NCBI GenBank assembly: GCA_002483605.1
Contig: DLIG01000015.1
Coordinates: 66,707 to 130,706, forward strand
Source: Sulfurovum sp. UBA7648
GTDB lineage: Bacteria > Campylobacterota > Campylobacteria > Campylobacterales > Sulfurovaceae
DNA length: 64,000 bases
Direction: 5' to 3'
Shown: in pieces, positions 56,928 through 63,893 of the stretch
How the letters are laid out: each line of letters starts with the position of its first letter
Numbering within the stretch: position 1 is the stretch's first letter
Notes under the pieces: generated by a model
Told to the model about the DNA's origin: nothing
Database searches by the model: none
Seen by the model: the letters and a program-made list of their open reading frames with translations, nothing else
Program-made: the position numbers and the translations under genes

Positions 56928-57493
56928 CAAGACTCTTTTGGGAAACGGATACTAAAAGTGATCTCGGCTCCCTTTAGAAGTTTTTTAAGTTTTTTTGGTT
57001 TCATTTTTAGGAGTGCCATTAATATTCTTTTTTCTTTCGTCTCTTCGCTTTTGCCAAATACATAAGATAAATTATCTTCATATATCTGATTATCAGAAGT
57101 TAGATCCGGTTTTTCTAGAAGCTCTTTTATCTTATATATGTCATCGCTGTTTAAAATATTATTGTTTATTGATTTAAGTAGTATTGCTTCGTTTGATAAG
57201 CTGGAATTGATCAAATTAAACAGCTGTGTGGGTAAAAATGGCTTTGCAAGAGTCTTATATGTATGTGATTCATCGGAGAATTTTTTTATATTGGTCAATA
57301 ATATCACATTCTTATTCGATATTATCTGTTCCATATCTGCATTATAGCAACTATCATCTATAATAAACATATCATAATCTTCATTGATGATATTTACATC
57401 TTCTGTTTCGATTATTTTATAGTCTGTATCTTTTATGGAGAGTTCAATTAGTTTTGAAACAACAGGATTTTTGTTAATAAGTACTATCTTCAT
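56927..57493 (-). CDS. degenerate receiver-domain protein upstream of gmk
   Basis: 188 residues. The first 115 have the alternating strand/helix pattern of a response-regulator receiver: MKIVLINKNPVVSKLIELSIKD, FIIDDSCYNADMEQII and TLAKPFLPTQLFNLINSS, the last resembling the conserved Lys-Pro-Phe. The N-terminal acidic pair is replaced by Asn-Lys-Asn, so phosphorylation is doubtful. The second half is acidic then basic (KMKPKKLKKLLKGAEI). In C. jejuni an acidic protein of unknown function stands in this position; I take this as its counterpart by place only. ATG 57493 was chosen since the 23 extra upstream codons overlap the tRNA. Confidence 0.6.
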   Translation of the reverse strand: MKIVLINKNPVVSKLIELSIKDTDYKIIETEDVNIINEDYDMFIIDDSCYNADMEQIISNKNVILLTNIKKFSDESHTYKTLAKPFLPTQLFNLINSSLSNEAILLKSINNNILNSDDIYKIKELLEKPDLTSDNQIYEDNLSYVFGKSEETKEKRILMALLKMKPKKLKKLLKGAEITFSIRFPKES

Positions 57494-57554
57494 ACTAATA
57501 AATCCTTTATAAATCTTTTGAAAATATTGTAGTATAAATTTGATTAAAAAGAGA

Positions 57555-57631
57555 TGGTACACCCATCAGGATTCGAACCTGAGACCTTCGGTACCGCAAA
57601 CCGATGCTCTATCCAGCTAAGCTATGGATGC
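57555..57631 (-). tRNA. tRNA-Arg (anticodon GCG)
   Basis: Complete cloverleaf with encoded CCA on the minus strand. Acceptor arms GCATCCA and TGGGTGT pair with two G-U pairs. The anticodon stem TCGGT/ACCGA encloses TTGCGGT, anticodon GCG, reading CGC and CGU. The D loop contains A20, an arginine identity base. Most bacteria read these codons with an ACG (inosine) tRNA. Confidence 0.93.
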
Positions 57632-57777
57632 ACAATATATTGTAGAAGTGAAATTATAGCGCAATATGCTTAAATCATTCTTCTCTTCGGTACAAAAGTC
57701 ATTCCTGCGAATTATTACTTATTCTTGCCCCCATGTTTGCTGTGGAAACGGACATCTAAGCATCATTTTTATTTGTC

Positions 57778-57890
57778 ACTTTTTTAGAAAAAGTAACCAA
57801 AAAGCGTCATCCTCGCAAACCGCTAGAGCTTGTGTATGCACTACTGCCACAAGCTCTGCTTTTCGAGTGCTTGGATGACATTATTACAAA
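57778..57890 (+). repeat. composite hairpin repeat, family A copy 2
   Basis: Leading palindrome ACTTTTT-TAG-AAAAAGT (57778-57794), then AACCAAAAAG, then GTCATCC (57806) paired with GGATGAC (57873). Inside is a different perfect 10-bp stem, AGAGCTTGTG (57825) with CACAAGCTCT (57848). It ends ACATTATTACA. Same plan as copies 1, 3 and 4 but with an unrelated inner stem. The flanking 57632-57777 shows only a partial GTCATTCCTGCGA end. Confidence 0.65.
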
Positions 57891-57918
57891 ATATTTTGTC
57901 ATGTTGATGCAAGTTTAT

Positions 57919-58638
57919 TTACATCCGTTTTCTCATCAGATCCATTGGCTCAAACAGCTCTATGGCTTTTGGATTGGATATAAACGATAAATTGTAAGGA
58001 TGTTCGAGCTCTATGGCTTCAAATGTTGAAATATTGGGTATTTCTTTGTACAGCTCTTTGGCAAAATTGCCAAATAATATGAGTTTTACTTTATTGTTAT
58101 CAAGTGATGACAATAGATCTACTATAAAAGGCTGCCAGGCTTTAGCATGATATTTAGAGCTTTTTTTATCTGTAAAAACAAGAGCAGTATTAAGCAGCAG
58201 TACACCGTTTTTTTCAAAGTTATTTCTAAGTTCTTCAACTGAGTTTATGAGATTTGTCTTGTTTATATTTTCTATAGCTTTTGGTGATGTGTCATCAATA
58301 CTCAAGTCTCCTCTGGCAACCAGAGCCATTTTTATAAAATTTCTTAAGCTTGTTGCGCGATTGACCTCTTTGGATAGAGTCCCGCCTGAGCTAAAAATAT
58401 CTTTGACACCGCCGTCTATAAAGGCGTAACCGGTCGCGCTCACCTCCCTAGGATATGGATCTTGTCCAAAAAGTACATATTTGACATCATTTTTTGATAG
58501 AGTTTTAAATGCATTGAGCATATTTTCTTTTTTGGGTATGTAGCTATTATCGTTTTTTAAAAATTTTATATATGAATCATTCAGAGATCCAAGATCGAGA
58601 TTCCATGAACTATCTATATTGTCTATTGCATTTTTCAT
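57919..58638 (-). CDS. divergent uracil-DNA glycosylase family protein
   Basis: 239 residues of the uracil-DNA glycosylase fold. Motif A reads YVLFGQDPYPREVSATGYAF, with the water-activating Asp present but Pro in place of the usual His after GQDPY. LLLNTALVFTD matches the conserved LLLN block. The C-terminal loop reads LEHPYNLSF instead of HPSPLS. The catalytic His of that loop is kept. Probably removes uracil from DNA, but the substitutions could change substrate range. Flanked by repeats on both sides. Confidence 0.75.
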   Translation of the reverse strand: MKNAIDNIDSSWNLDLGSLNDSYIKFLKNDNSYIPKKENMLNAFKTLSKNDVKYVLFGQDPYPREVSATGYAFIDGGVKDIFSSGGTLSKEVNRATSLRNFIKMALVARGDLSIDDTSPKAIENINKTNLINSVEELRNNFEKNGVLLLNTALVFTDKKSSKYHAKAWQPFIVDLLSSLDNNKVKLILFGNFAKELYKEIPNISTFEAIELEHPYNLSFISNPKAIELFEPMDLMRKRM

Positions 58639-58663
58639 TTTAACTCTTTTGTCATTATGTCAA

Positions 58664-58732
58664 TCTCGTTCCCATCGTCCTCGATGGGAATGCATACCAT
58701 TATGCACTTTCACGCAGGGCATGGGAGCGAGA
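58664..58732. repeat. nested palindrome repeat B, copy 1
   Basis: Outer inverted arms TCTCGTTCCCAT (58664) and ATGGGAGCGAGA (58721) with an inner perfect hairpin CCCATCG/CGATGGG (58671-58687), then AATGCATACC. The second copy is at 60793-60876. Similar CTCGTTCCCA...TGGGAATGCATAC repeats occur in several unrelated proteobacteria, by memory. Confidence 0.7.
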
Positions 58733-58757
58733 GAGGACAATATTATAGCGGAATTAT

Positions 58758-58793
58758 AGACTCCCGTCATACCGAACTTGATTCGGTATCCAT
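58758..58793 (+). repeat. hairpin repeat C, solitary copy
   Basis: The same C unit as at 54259-54285 and 60890: GTCATACCGAACT...GGTATCCA with arms ACCGAA/TTCGGT. It is followed by a different G+C-richer stretch to about 58880 with short palindromes (GACAACTGCTTGTCGTT-type). The rest of this 303-base gap holds no gene. Confidence 0.65.
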
Positions 58794-58941
58794 GGATTTG
58801 TCCGGCGGCAGTCTCTTTGAGACATCGCCTTTGGTTCCGAACCGACAAACGACAAGCAGTTGTCGTTTTATTATCGGCTCTCATCTTCGCATGAAAGACA
58901 AAGATGCTTAATTTATTTAGCATAATAAAAAATCGATTATC

Positions 58942-59799
58942 CTAGAACAAAATATCAAGTATGATAAACGCTAAAAACACAAATCCAAGATAGCCGTTGA
59001 CAGTGAAAAATGCTTTATCGATCTTGGCAAAATCATTATGTACGATGTAGTGTTCATACGAAAGCATCACAGTGCTTACCATTACCGCAATTTGCGCGAA
59101 CAGTCCCAGCTGTGCATCTATGACAAAGATCGTCCAAAACACTATGGCTAGTAGATGAAAAAATGCTGCTATTGCCATAGTTTTTGGTGCGCCAAGTTTT
59201 GAAGGGATGGAATGAAGCCCGTGAGCTTTGTCAAACTCCATATCTTGGAGTGAATACAACAGGTCAAACCCAGCTACCCAAAACATCACACCGATTGCTA
59301 GATAAACCGACCACAAAGGAATATCTCCAAGCACTGCTACTGCACCGGCTATCGGGGCAAGCCCCAGGCTAAGCCCAAGGACCAAGTGAGCCAATGAGCA
59401 AAAACGTTTAAAAAGCGTATAAGCTCCAAGGACTATCAAAAACGGAATTGATAGTTTAAGGGCCAATGGATTGATAAGAAAACTTACTGCTATGAATAAC
59501 AGCGCATTTAAGATGATAAAGCTGATCATACTAGCAGAACTTATGCGGCCATCTACTGAGGGCCTGCCAAGTGTACGAGGATTTAATATATCAATGTCGC
59601 GATCTAGATAGCGATTAACTCCCATAGCAAAGTTTCTAGCGCTAACCGCAGCAAAAACACCAAGCAAGAGCAGTTTCCATCCAAACCAACCCTCTGCAGC
59701 TACCAGCATAGCTATAAAGATAAAAGGCAAAGAAAATACAGAGTGCTGGAACATCACCAGTTCGGAGAAATTGTGTAGATATTTCGATATTTTATTCAA
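58942..59799 (-). CDS. mqnP: UbiA-family prenyltransferase, probably MqnP of the futalosine menaquinone pathway
   Basis: Integral membrane prenyltransferase, 285 residues and about eight helices. The two Asp-rich motifs are NRYLDRDID and DLLYSLQDMEFD. Annotated as UbiA in many genomes; because Campylobacterota make menaquinone by the futalosine route and have no ubiquinone, MqnP is the likely role. TTG 59799 follows AAAGGA at five bases and gives the conventional N-terminus. Confidence 0.85.
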   Translation of the reverse strand: MNKISKYLHNFSELVMFQHSVFSLPFIFIAMLVAAEGWFGWKLLLLGVFAAVSARNFAMGVNRYLDRDIDILNPRTLGRPSVDGRISSASMISFIILNALLFIAVSFLINPLALKLSIPFLIVLGAYTLFKRFCSLAHLVLGLSLGLAPIAGAVAVLGDIPLWSVYLAIGVMFWVAGFDLLYSLQDMEFDKAHGLHSIPSKLGAPKTMAIAAFFHLLAIVFWTIFVIDAQLGLFAQIAVMVSTVMLSYEHYIVHNDFAKIDKAFFTVNGYLGFVFLAFIILDILF

Positions 59800-59859
59800 A
59801 TAGATCCTTTTTATTTTCTTAGCCGTTACTGCAAGCGTAGTGTGGCAGTTTATTTTTAT

Positions 59860-59986
59860 ACTTTTCTTTTTATAAAGAAAAGTAACAAAAGAAAATAGTC
59901 ACCACTCACGAACCGTGACGCACTATTTCTGCGAGGATTTCTCAAAATAGTGCTACTTTTCGAGCGTTCGGGTGACATTATTTTAT
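59860..59986 (+). repeat. composite hairpin repeat, family A copy 3
   Basis: Leading palindrome ACTTTTCTTT/AAAGAAAAGT (59860-59883), then AACAAAAGAAAA, then GTCACC (59898) paired with GGTGAC (59971). The inner stem is GCACTATTT (59920) with AAATAGTGC (59945), unrelated to the stems of the other copies. It ends ACATTATTTTATA. The whole lies between ubiA/mqnP and pssA. Confidence 0.65.
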
Positions 59987-60011
59987 AGAATGCTTCGCTA
60001 TACTCACAATG

Positions 60012-60046
60012 ACCGTCACTGCGAGGATTGAAAATCCGCGGCAGTC
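60012..60046. repeat. small palindromic repeat of the CGTCATTGCGAGG type
   Basis: ACCGTCACTGCGAGGATT and its near-complement AATCCGCGGCAGT form an imperfect hairpin at the 3' end of pssA. This type is a widespread REP-like sequence. Only one copy was seen in the window. Confidence 0.5.
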
Positions 60047-60048
60047 CA

Positions 60049-60600
60049 CTACAAATGCGGAATTTTTACCTTGCTGTTTAGCGACCAAGCTATGGTCAAA
60101 ACCAATAGCGATATCACAAAGATATTTGTAAGCAGTCCGCTTATATATAACAGCCACAATATCCATAGCAGTATAGCACCAAGAGGAGTAGGCACTCCTG
60201 TGAAGTATTTGGTAACCTCTCCTGCATCACTCATGAGATTAAAACTCACAAGCCTTCTTAGGCCGCTTATAACATACCATATAAATAACAATCCAACTAT
60301 AAGTTTAACAAAATTGCTATCAAATTCCAAAGCAAAAAATAGAAAAAACGAAGGCATAACCACAAACGAGAGAAAATCAGCAAAACTATCCAGCTGCACC
60401 CCAAATTCAGTTGATAAGCCATATTTGCGCGCTACTTTGCCATCCATTATATCAAATGCTCCTGCTACCCATGCTAGAACTGCGGCTATGGCAAATTGGT
60501 CTATGGTAACTAGGTATATAGCTATCATACCGCATGCGATATTGGCAAATGTGATGAGATTGGCTAGATTGAAGTGATAATTTGGTTCTAGTAATTTCAA
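60049..60600 (-). CDS. pssA: CDP-diacylglycerol-serine O-phosphatidyltransferase
   Basis: Makes phosphatidylserine, the precursor of phosphatidylethanolamine. The CDP-alcohol phosphatidyltransferase signature is present as DIMDGKVARKYGLSTEFGVQLDSFAD (DGxxAR...G...D...D). 183 residues, about six helices, shorter than usual (about 230-250) but typical for the smaller class. TTG 60600 has AAGGA upstream. Repeats flank it on both sides. Confidence 0.9.
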   Translation of the reverse strand: MKLLEPNYHFNLANLITFANIACGMIAIYLVTIDQFAIAAVLAWVAGAFDIMDGKVARKYGLSTEFGVQLDSFADFLSFVVMPSFFLFFALEFDSNFVKLIVGLLFIWYVISGLRRLVSFNLMSDAGEVTKYFTGVPTPLGAILLWILWLLYISGLLTNIFVISLLVLTIAWSLNSKVKIPHL

Positions 60601-60665
60601 TTTTTTCCTTTTTTTTCGTCATTGTTAGCGAATTTAATTCATAATGACAAAGTTGTTTTTTTATT

Positions 60666-60784
60666 GTTACTTTTTATAAAGTAACCAAAATCGTCATTCT
60701 CGCAATATCGTTTACGGCATATTTCATGCTAACCGCTTTGAAATATTGCCTACTTATAATGATGCTCGGATGACATTATTTTAT
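60666..60784 (+). repeat. composite hairpin repeat, family A copy 4
   Basis: Leading palindrome GTTACTTT/AAAGTAAC (60666-60685), then CAAAAT, then GTCAT (60693) paired with ATGAC (60770). The inner part (60704-60770) is almost identical to copy 1. It ends ACATTATTTTATA as in copy 3. First part of a 507-base gene-free gap that is almost wholly made of repeats. Confidence 0.7.
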
Positions 60785-60792
60785 AATTTTAA

Positions 60793-60876
60793 TCTCGTTC
60801 CCATCGTCCTCGATGGGAACGCATACTGGATACAAAACACCAATATACACTCCCACGCTGGAGCATGGGAGCGAGA
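60793..60876. repeat. nested palindrome repeat B, copy 2
   Basis: Same outer arms (TCTCGTTCCCAT and ATGGGAGCGAGA) and inner CCCATCG/CGATGGG hairpin as at 58664. The middle differs and contains a third hairpin-like CCCACGCTGGAGCATGGG region. Confidence 0.7.
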
Positions 60877-60882
60877 GATAAC

Positions 60883-60953
60883 AGACTCCCGTCATACCGA
60901 ACTTGATTCGGTATCCACTTTTTTATTGATTCCAGCTCAAAGCACGGAATGAC
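60883..60953 (+). repeat. two-hairpin repeat C-D, plus orientation
   Basis: C unit (60890-60917) followed by D unit on the opposite strand (60928-60953), the reverse complement of the pair at 54220-54285. The same joint spacer of T-rich sequence is kept. From here to the porin terminator (60954-61059) the sequence is A+T-rich with nothing recognised. Confidence 0.7.
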
Positions 60954-61059
60954 AAATATATCACAAGTACAAGACAAAATTAAGATACACAATAATAACA
61001 AAAAAGCTATAAAAAAGAAAAGATAAAAGTCAAAAGATGATTAATATAAAAAGGAAGGT

Positions 61060-61083
61060 GAACCAAGGCAAAAGCCTAGGTTC
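61060..61083 (-). terminator. terminator of the downstream porin gene
   Basis: Arms GAACCAAGGC and GCCTAGGTTC with loop AAAA (one mismatch) just after the porin stop on the minus strand, followed on that strand by a T-rich run. Confidence 0.7.
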
Positions 61084-61107
61084 AAAGAACTTTAAGAAAG
61101 TTGATTC

Positions 61108-62391
61108 TTAGAAGTTATATCTAGCTACTACACGAAGAACATTTCCTGACTCATCAAGAGGACCGGAATTTATATAACCATATGTAGCAGCTAAGGTTGT
61201 ATTTTCAGTGATGTTTGTTGAGTAAGAAATATCCAATTCATTTGTTGATTCACCACCGCTATAATCTGTATAACCGTACGCACCACCAAGGTTGCCGCCA
61301 AATAGATCAGCATTTGCTCTAATAACAAATTTGTTGTTGTCATTACGGAAATTCATAACTGAAGGCCAAACAGGATTAAATGGTATTATTTCTTCTGCTA
61401 GCATATCTGTATAAAGAGCTGATCCGCTACCCCCTACATTGAATATACCAATTGCAGAGTCATTCACATGAGAATATGAAAGGCATAGATTAACAATATC
61501 AAGTTTACCGCTTACTTTGGCACCAAATGCTGCACTGTCTCCGCCGGCAGCATCTAAGAAATCATTTGTTACAGTACCGCCTTGTAAGCCTATATTGATA
61601 CTGTTCATTTTGTATTGCGCGTCAGCCCAAAGAATGACAAGGCTATCGTCAGCAGCATAATCGCCTGCATAGTAAATTGAACCTGTCAATGTCAGATCTT
61701 GGAAAGATTTGTTTTGAGCGGTCAACATCCATACGCCGGCATCATCATTGAGTTTATCAAATTCATTCATGTTACCAGCAGGCACACCTGCGCCAGTTAC
61801 TATATCCCATGCAGCATATCCATTTTTATTTGCATCTCTAACCCATGCACCAACAAGAACTGTATCTTGGATATCTGTATTTACTACGAGCAATGCATCG
61901 AAAGTATTTTTAAATACGTTCCAATCTTCAGAGAAAGCAAATGGCGAAAGCGCTTTTGGAAGTTCTTGACGACCTATTTTGATAGAAGTATTATCAAAAC
62001 CATAAGTTAAGTAAAGTTGTGAAAAGTATGCGCCGTTAAGATCATTGTTTGGACTGAAACCAGTATAATGGCTAGCATTTTGCATAGGGGCAAACACTAC
62101 ATCTTCTTCTAGGCCAAGCGTACCAAGACCGGTAAGTTCTACACCAAAGCCAATGCCGTACATCAGATCATCGTTAGTTGCTCTTAGTTGAAGGCCTGCA
62201 TTTGCAAATGACATTTCTTGATCAAAAAGATCGCCTGTCCCAAGAAATGGAATCGTATCTTGTGTTTGATAGTAAACAACACCTTGTCCACTAAATTTCC
62301 AATTCGACATTGCTTTTTCAACCGGAGAGATATCACCACCTGCCATAATCATAGTCGAAGCGACCACCGAAAGTAACAACATTTTTTTCAT
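61108..62391 (-). CDS. Opr-type outer-membrane porin, paralogue 1
   Basis: Outer-membrane beta-barrel of 427 residues with a signal peptide (MKKMLLLSVVASTMIMAG), the starting strand NWKFSGQGVVYYQT and a C-terminal aromatic residue (VARYNF). Conserved stretches such as YFSQLYLTYGFDNTSIKIGRQELPKALSPFAFSEDWNVFKNTFDALLVVNTD place it in the epsilon-type Opr/major porin group. AAGGAG precedes ATG 62391. It is a tandem paralogue of the next gene, with identical upstream signals. Substrate unknown. Confidence 0.82.
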   Translation of the reverse strand: MKKMLLLSVVASTMIMAGGDISPVEKAMSNWKFSGQGVVYYQTQDTIPFLGTGDLFDQEMSFANAGLQLRATNDDLMYGIGFGVELTGLGTLGLEEDVVFAPMQNASHYTGFSPNNDLNGAYFSQLYLTYGFDNTSIKIGRQELPKALSPFAFSEDWNVFKNTFDALLVVNTDIQDTVLVGAWVRDANKNGYAAWDIVTGAGVPAGNMNEFDKLNDDAGVWMLTAQNKSFQDLTLTGSIYYAGDYAADDSLVILWADAQYKMNSINIGLQGGTVTNDFLDAAGGDSAAFGAKVSGKLDIVNLCLSYSHVNDSAIGIFNVGGSGSALYTDMLAEEIIPFNPVWPSVMNFRNDNNKFVIRANADLFGGNLGGAYGYTDYSGGESTNELDISYSTNITENTTLAATYGYINSGPLDESGNVLRVVARYNF

Positions 62392-62423
62392 TCTATACTC
62401 CTTTTTGATTTTGAATGACCTCA

Positions 62424-62453
62424 AGTATAACACAGATTATTTTTAAATGTCAA
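62424..62453 (-). promoter_or_regulatory. sigma70-type promoter of porin 1
   Basis: On the minus strand TTGACA and TATACT are separated by 18 bases, close to consensus. The same pair stands before porin 2 at 63864-63893. Confidence 0.7.
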
Positions 62454-62515
62454 GAAAATTAATGGAAAATTAATAAAAAATAACAAAAAAGCAGTAAAGA
62501 ATAAGAAAAAGAGGT

Positions 62516-62539
62516 AAACTGAGGCAAAAGCCCCAGTTT
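62516..62539 (-). terminator. terminator of porin 2
   Basis: Arms AAACTGAGGC and GCCCCAGTTT (plus-strand order; one G-U pair), loop AAAA, followed on the minus strand by a T-rich run. It separates the two porin units. Confidence 0.75.
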
Positions 62540-62569
62540 TAAAAGAATTTTTATGAATAATAATAATTC

Positions 62570-63832
62570 TTAGAAGTTATATTTAGCAACAGCTCTGATA
62601 AGGTTAGCATCTGTTACGCCATCAATGTCAGCATAAACATAAGCAAGTACACCAACTAGGTTACTAGTGATATGAGTTGCATAAACAACGTCAACTTCGT
62701 TTACTTCAGTTCCACCAGCCAAGGCTTTTGTACCATCAGTATATGCATATGCACCTGTTAAGTTACCGCCAAGTACATCTGCATTTGCAGCAACTACGAA
62801 TTTATCCATGTCATTTCTTAGAGCAGTACCAAGAGGAGACACTTGATCTAAAGCAGTATCTGTGTAAAGAGCAGATGTGCTGCCGCCAACTTGGAACATA
62901 CCAAGAGAAGAATCATTTACATGAGAGTAAGCAACATGAGCGTTGATCATATCAAGTTTGCCGCTGATCATAGCACCGAATGCTGTAGTATCATCTGCAA
63001 GAGCATCACACATTACAGCACCACCTTGAAGAGCTATGTTAGCGATACCAGCATTGTATTGTGCATCAGCCCAAAGGATATTTGCATCTTCGTTTGAACC
63101 TGGAACTAGAGTGTTAGAAAAATCAGCACCATAATACCATGAACCAGTCAATGTCAAATCAGCGATTGATTTGTTTTGAGCAGTTAACATAAATACACCG
63201 TTATCCCAGTTAGTGCTGCCAAAGGTATTCATTTCAGCATGCATACCGTTTACATTGTTATCTCTTACCCATGCACCTACAAGAACTGTATCAGGAAGGT
63301 CTGTGTTTACAAGAAGAGCTGCATTGAAAGTATTTGTAAATACGTTCCAATCTTCAGAGTAAGCAAATGGAGAAAGTGCTTTTGGAAGTTCTTGACGACC
63401 TACTTTAAGGCTTGTGTTACCCACACCGTATGTCAAATAAAGTTGTGAAAGGTATGCACTGTTAAAAGAACCGTTAGCAAGTTGCATAACATTAGATACA
63501 ACGTCTTCTTCTAGGCCAAGAGTACCAAGTACATTTGCTTGTGCACCAAAACCGATACCTGCAACAACATCAGCATTTGTAGCCGTAAATTGAAGGCCGG
63601 CATTAGCACCCGCAGCATCTTGGTCAAAAAGATCACCTGTACCAGCACCAGATATAGCCACTGCTGCATCATCAGTTTGGTAATAAACTACGCCTTGACC
63701 GCTGAATTTCCAGTTAGACTCAACTACTGGAGCTGGAGCTGGTGCAACAACCGCTGGCTCAACTGGAGCGATATCACCGCCCGCCATAATCATAGTAGAA
63801 GCTACTATTGAAAGTAACAAAGTTTTTTTCAT
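62570..63832 (-). CDS. Opr-type outer-membrane porin, paralogue 2
   Basis: 420 residues. Signal peptide MKKTLLLSIVASTMIMAGG, then a short Pro/Ala/Val-rich linker (PAVVAPAPAPVVE) absent from paralogue 1, then NWKFSGQGVVYYQT and the same barrel pattern with GRQELPKALSPFAYSEDWNVFTNTF, ending VAKYNF. Uniform, less A+T-rich codons than its neighbours suggest strong expression (an impression, not measured). AAGGAG precedes ATG 63832. Confidence 0.82.
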   Translation of the reverse strand: MKKTLLLSIVASTMIMAGGDIAPVEPAVVAPAPAPVVESNWKFSGQGVVYYQTDDAAVAISGAGTGDLFDQDAAGANAGLQFTATNADVVAGIGFGAQANVLGTLGLEEDVVSNVMQLANGSFNSAYLSQLYLTYGVGNTSLKVGRQELPKALSPFAYSEDWNVFTNTFNAALLVNTDLPDTVLVGAWVRDNNVNGMHAEMNTFGSTNWDNGVFMLTAQNKSIADLTLTGSWYYGADFSNTLVPGSNEDANILWADAQYNAGIANIALQGGAVMCDALADDTTAFGAMISGKLDMINAHVAYSHVNDSSLGMFQVGGSTSALYTDTALDQVSPLGTALRNDMDKFVVAANADVLGGNLTGAYAYTDGTKALAGGTEVNEVDVVYATHITSNLVGVLAYVYADIDGVTDANLIRAVAKYNF

Positions 63833-63863
63833 TCTATACTCCTTTTTGTTTTGAATGACCACA

Positions 63864-63893
63864 AGTATAACACATATTATTTACGAATGTCAA
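63864..63893 (-). promoter_or_regulatory. sigma70-type promoter of porin 2
   Basis: TTGACA and TATACT with 18-base spacing on the minus strand, the same as at porin 1. The last 107 bases of the window (63894-64000) hold nothing else that I recognise. Confidence 0.7.

Noticed and set aside
58657..58923. Open frames of 80-90 codons on both strands through the repeats
   Set aside because: They consist wholly of palindromic repeat sequence, have no ribosome binding site and show no protein-like composition.
60071..60577. 168-codon frame opposite pssA
   Set aside because: Fully antisense to a gene with a clear signature; no start signal and no recognisable family.
54083..60953. Repeats at 54-61 kb as a CRISPR array
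   Set aside because: Copies are kilobases apart, interspersed with genes, and have no regular spacer pattern or cas genes.
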